DNA from: Methylobacteriaceae bacterium
GTDB lineage: Bacteria > Pseudomonadota > Alphaproteobacteria > Rhizobiales > Beijerinckiaceae
Length of the DNA: 27,300 nt
Assembly (NCBI GenBank): GCA_031272615.1
Contig: JAISTL010000034.1
Span: forward strand, 1 to 27,300
Direction: 5' to 3'
Each line of letters starts with the position of its first letter. Position 1 is the first letter of the stretch. Both the position numbers and the translations under genes were made by a program. The notes under the pieces are model-generated. The model ran no database searches, had not been told where the DNA came from, and saw only the letters and a list, made by a program, of their open reading frames with translations. Below, piece by piece: positions 24,628 to 27,300 of the stretch.

Positions 24628-24940
24628 TATTTATTTTTATTGGAAAATGAAAATGTGCGAAAATGCGTGTATTCCGCCTCGCCATGATACACCTTTGGTG
24701 TAACCCGGAGCCGTTGCGGGCGCGGGAAAAAACTGTCCATAACCGGAATTATTCGGCTTTTTGCCCGCGAATTATGTTAAGGACAGTGACAAATCACCGG
24801 GTCGGTTCGGCAGTTCCCCGGAGTCCGGAACGCATCGGCGCGAATTAACTGTTGACAGCGGGGCAAAGGACTATCATGAACAGTCCCTTGTCAGCGATTC
24901 CGCATGTGAGGATGAACACCGGAGTATTCAGGAGGATGGG
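24628..24940. other. Divergent intergenic region between the radical SAM gene and the sugar kinase
   Basis: About 310 bases between divergent genes, AT-rich on the left. It holds one perfect inverted repeat (24688-24702). The kinase frame stays open upstream to 24761, but the strong ribosome binding site at 24930 favours the later start, leaving this stretch as control DNA. Confidence 0.5.
24688..24702. promoter_or_regulatory. Inverted repeat, possible operator
   Basis: TACACC-TTT-GGTGTA is a perfect 6-bp inverted repeat with a 3-base gap in the divergent promoter region. It could be a binding site for a dimeric regulator. There is no direct support beyond symmetry and location. Confidence 0.3.
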
Positions 24941-25846
24941 GTGAAAGCGCTATTTGTCGGCCATTCCTATATCGACGTCACGTTTTTGAGCAATGTCTTT
25001 CCCACCGGGGATGAAAAGGCCGTTGCCCAGGATTATGCCATATCGTTCGGCGGCAACGCGGTGACTGCCGGGTTCTGCTGCGCCAAGCTGGGCATTTCAC
25101 CGGATATTCTCGCCACCTATGCCGATGACTGGCTGGGCCGCATGTTTTTCGACATGGCCATCAAATACGGCATCACCGTGCATCAGCGCAAGGTGAAGGA
25201 ATCGTCGCTGTCGTTCATCATGCCGAAAGACGGCAAGCGCGCCATCGTGCGCTGCCGCGACGACAATGACCTGCATCCGTTTCCGCCGCTCAACATGGAC
25301 GGCTGCAAAGCGCTGCACCTCGACGGCCACCAGCCCGACGCGGCGCTGGAATACGCCAAAATCTGCCGCGGCAAGGGCATTCTGACGTCGCTGGACGGCG
25401 GTGCGGTGCGCTCCAACACCGAAGAACTGCTGAACTACATCGATGTGGCGGTGGTGTCGGAGCTGATGTGCGAGCAGATGAACTTCAAGCCCTTCGAAAT
25501 GCTGGAATACCTGAAGGGGCGCGGCGTGAAGATCGGCGGCGTGACCATGGGCTCCAACGGTTTCGTGTGGTATGACGAGCAGGGCAAGGTCAATGTGCTG
25601 CCCGCGTTCAACGTGCCGCTGTCGCTGATTATCGACTCCAACGGCGCCGGCGACATTTTCCACGGTGCCTATGTGTATTCATATCTCTCGCGGCCCGACG
25701 CGCCCTGGAAGGAGCACTTCCAGTTCGCCCGCGGCGCCTCCACCCACGCCATCCAACACCTCGGCAACGAGGCGAGCCTCCCCACCCTGGGCGACATCGC
25801 CACCGCGATGAACACCTTCAAGGAACGCCCGCCGACACAGTTTTAA
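24941..25846 (+). CDS. PfkB-family carbohydrate kinase
   Basis: A 301-residue cytosolic kinase of the ribokinase/PfkB family, which phosphorylates a sugar or nucleoside with ATP. The N-terminal ALFVGHSYIDVTFL and SFGGNAVTAGFCCAKLGI form the substrate-side motif. The C-terminal signature IDSNGAGDIFHGAYVYSYL contains the catalytic base in GAGD (Asp of A-G-D) and the anion hole, with Ser-Asn where many members have Thr-x. GGVTMGSNGFVWYDEQGK is the usual strand before ATP binding. I chose GTG 24941 because AGGAGG stands six bases before it and the conserved fold starts at once. An open frame to 24761 would add a 60-residue polar tail without features. The substrate is not predictable. The setting suggests sugar precursor supply for a surface glycan, but that is inference. 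Confidence 0.9.
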   Translation: MKALFVGHSYIDVTFLSNVFPTGDEKAVAQDYAISFGGNAVTAGFCCAKLGISPDILATYADDWLGRMFFDMAIKYGITVHQRKVKESSLSFIMPKDGKRAIVRCRDDNDLHPFPPLNMDGCKALHLDGHQPDAALEYAKICRGKGILTSLDGGAVRSNTEELLNYIDVAVVSELMCEQMNFKPFEMLEYLKGRGVKIGGVTMGSNGFVWYDEQGKVNVLPAFNVPLSLIIDSNGAGDIFHGAYVYSYLSRPDAPWKEHFQFARGASTHAIQHLGNEASLPTLGDIATAMNTFKERPPTQF

Positions 25847-26056
25847 GGAAGGGGCGCGGACGGCGGTTGCCGAATAGCGGTGAAACGAACACTATTCTTG
25901 TTTTGAAAAGGCGGCTCCTGTCGGAAGTTGTCATTTCATGGGTCAGCAAACGTGATGGCGCGGAGGGGCAGGCCGCATGCGGCGGCATGTATATCCCGGG
26001 AACACTGTTTCGAGTAACGAAAGTTATTCCTGCCCGCCGCTTGGGGTATTTCCGAT

Positions 26057-26950
26057 ATGTTCTCATTGCCGAACAGACTGTTGAACGGGATAAAGCGACG
26101 GATCAGTCCTCCCCCGCCGCCACCACCACCACCTCCTCCTCCCCCGCCGCCACCTCCTTCTCCGGTGGAACGGTTTGTTGCCGGGGGCTGCAAGCCTTGG
26201 ACCGATGGATATCACGAGTACAAATGGGAAAAGATTGCGGAATATTTGAACAGCGATTTCAATTCGTTGATTGGAACTGAGGGATTCGGTTACCGGATTG
26301 ACGAACGGGCCGTGGAATTACCTTGGGTTGTTTCGTGTCTTCCCGATGGTCCATGCCGGTTGCTGGACGCCGGCTCTTCATTGAACCATGCGCCCGTTTT
26401 GGAGCATCCCAAGCTACGAGGTAAAAGACTTTTTATTTCCACGTTGAATAATGAAGGATATGCCAGAACAGATTTGAATATTTCTTATGTATATGAAGAT
26501 TTTCGCGAGACATGCTTTCGCGAGAACTACTTTGATATAATTGCCTGTATTTCAACCCTGGAACATGTCGGGTTGGACAATACGTTCTTATACACGCCGG
26601 ATAAAACCAAGGATGAAGACTCTCCCGGAGATTATCTGTTGGCGGTCAGGGTGTTGCGTTCAGTTCTCAAACCCGGGGGAAGCATGTACATATCCGTCCC
26701 CTTTGGAAAACCCGTCAATCACGGGTGGTTCCAGGTGTTTGACGCCGCCAGGGTGGATACGGTCATCGAAGAATTCAAGCCGTCCCGATATCGCGAAAGC
26801 ATCTTCATGTATGAGGAGGATCGCTGGCGGGTGTCGTCACGGGAAGAGGCTGCGGAGGCGACCTGTTTCGACATTAATGTGCAAAAAGAATATGAAGCGG
26901 ATTTCTTGGCGTTTTCCCGCAGTATCGTTTGTCTGGAACTGGTGAGATAG
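26057..26950 (+). CDS. Class I SAM-dependent methyltransferase with a 17-proline tract
   Basis: A 297-residue protein. A short basic N-terminus (MFSLPNRLLNGIKRRIS) is followed by 17 consecutive prolines (codons 26108-26158) and then a methyltransferase domain. That domain shows CRLLDAGSSLNHAPVLE (motif I-like, weakly conserved), DLNISYVYEDFRE, FDIIACISTLEHVGLDN (motif IV-like) and LKPGGSMYISVPFGKPV. It lies in a glycan locus, so methylation of a sugar or of a sugar-lipid intermediate is plausible but unproven. The proline run should stall ribosomes and require elongation factor P. The start at 26057 is the only ATG placed sensibly before the run, and there is no clear ribosome binding site. 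Base composition after the proline tract is lower in GC than in the housekeeping genes. Confidence 0.85.
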   Translation: MFSLPNRLLNGIKRRISPPPPPPPPPPPPPPPPPSPVERFVAGGCKPWTDGYHEYKWEKIAEYLNSDFNSLIGTEGFGYRIDERAVELPWVVSCLPDGPCRLLDAGSSLNHAPVLEHPKLRGKRLFISTLNNEGYARTDLNISYVYEDFRETCFRENYFDIIACISTLEHVGLDNTFLYTPDKTKDEDSPGDYLLAVRVLRSVLKPGGSMYISVPFGKPVNHGWFQVFDAARVDTVIEEFKPSRYRESIFMYEEDRWRVSSREEAAEATCFDINVQKEYEADFLAFSRSIVCLELVR

Positions 26951-26990
26951 TGGAGTCCGGGAGATTTTTCGGCCGGCGCATAACGAAGGA

Positions 26991-27300
26991 ATGAAATTGT
27001 CCGTGTTGAGATTCCTGCGAAAAAGGCTGGGTTTGCAACCGTCTGCGGATAAGCCGGATATACGGCATCCTTTGCTGGATAACAATTGGGGTACAGGTAA
27101 TTCGGCGCCGATTGCGGCCGCCTTGTGCCCGATGATGGTTTCCGGGGAGGGCAGTTTCTGTTATCCGACAGCGAGAATTTGCAATCTTCGGGAGAACCGC
27201 GAGGCGATTCGGATCGGTGATCATGTCCACGTTCGGGGAGAACTGCTTGTGTTCGCTCACGGCGGTTCCGTGCGCATCGGCGATTACGGTTATGTCGGCG
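26991..27300 (+). CDS. Hexapeptide-repeat (left-handed beta-helix) acyltransferase, 5' part
   Basis: The frame from ATG 26991 stays open to the last base of the window, about 103 codons, so only the beginning is visible. It starts MKLSVLRFLRKRLGLQP, a basic helix like those opening the neighbouring genes. It then reaches SGEGSFCYPTARICNLRENR and EAIRIGDHVHVRGELLVF, then GGSVRIGDYGYVG. The (I/V)-R-I-G-D spacing is the hexapeptide pattern of LbH acyltransferases, usually O-acetyltransferases of sugars in surface polysaccharides. AAGGA lies directly before the start codon, closer than ideal. It follows the methyltransferase by 40 bases on the same strand. Confidence 0.8.
   Translation, partial: MKLSVLRFLRKRLGLQPSADKPDIRHPLLDNNWGTGNSAPIAAALCPMMVSGEGSFCYPTARICNLRENREAIRIGDHVHVRGELLVFAHGGSVRIGDYGYVG

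Noticed and set aside
25972..25983. Perfect 12-base palindrome gccgcatgcggc in the gap before the methyltransferase
   Set aside because: Short GC-rich palindromes like this are common by chance in such DNA. It has no loop for a hairpin, no T-tract and no second copy nearby.
25867..26280. Open frame of 137 residues in front of and over the methyltransferase start
   Set aside because: It overlaps the better-supported methyltransferase in another frame and has no recognisable domain. In this frame the proline-codon region reads as Ser/Thr/Ala-rich low-complexity sequence.

Overview
The window looks like chromosomal DNA of a high-GC alphaproteobacterium. The evidence is a recN-ligA pair, an rsmH-ftsL-ftsI block, an imuA-imuB-dnaE2 mutagenesis cassette, and a GAAC-N7-GAAC LexA box of the alphaproteobacterial type in front of that cassette. 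I cannot name a genus.

Layout. Bases 1-334 are non-coding and hold REP-like palindromes plus a GGTGGAC minisatellite. Then, all on the plus strand, come recN (440-2113) and ligA (2153-4303). After them lies a two-gene envelope module, 4635-9887. Its first gene has an N-terminal membrane anchor, BON-like repeats and a C-terminal OmpA domain, and is interrupted by an in-frame TAG at 6576-6578. Its second gene encodes a membrane protein with a long Ala/Ser/Gly/Lys repeat and a small HHH-like C-terminal domain, and it ends at a strong intrinsic terminator. Next is the head of the division cluster, rsmH-ftsL-ftsI (10125-13444), with no mraZ before it and no murE after it. The stretch 13445-14158 is gene-free. 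It carries the same minisatellite and REP palindromes as the left edge, a terminator-like hairpin, and an AT-rich patch with two DnaA-box-like sites.

Two minus-strand genes follow: a nitroreductase (14159-14851) and a YbaK/EbsC-type deacylase (14935-15408). The SOS mutagenesis operon imuA-imuB-dnaE2 (15574-21085) runs on the plus strand from a promoter overlapped by the LexA box. A terminator-like hairpin at 21319-21346 closes it.

From 21456 to the end the content changes to surface-polysaccharide-type genes, with patches of visibly lower GC. These are a tandem-domain GT2 glycosyltransferase, a frameshifted radical SAM/SPASM gene (minus strand), a PfkB-family sugar kinase, a SAM methyltransferase with a run of 17 prolines, and the start of a hexapeptide-repeat acyltransferase cut by the window edge.

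The most notable points are: the 13-kb recN-to-ftsI block framed by the same repeats and joining what are usually opposite ends of the alphaproteobacterial division cluster; the amber codon in a recently expanded repeat gene and its Ala-rich partner; the 200-bp imuA/imuB overlap; the frameshifted radical SAM gene; and the polyproline methyltransferase. No RNA genes, CRISPR arrays or insertion sequences were recognised.
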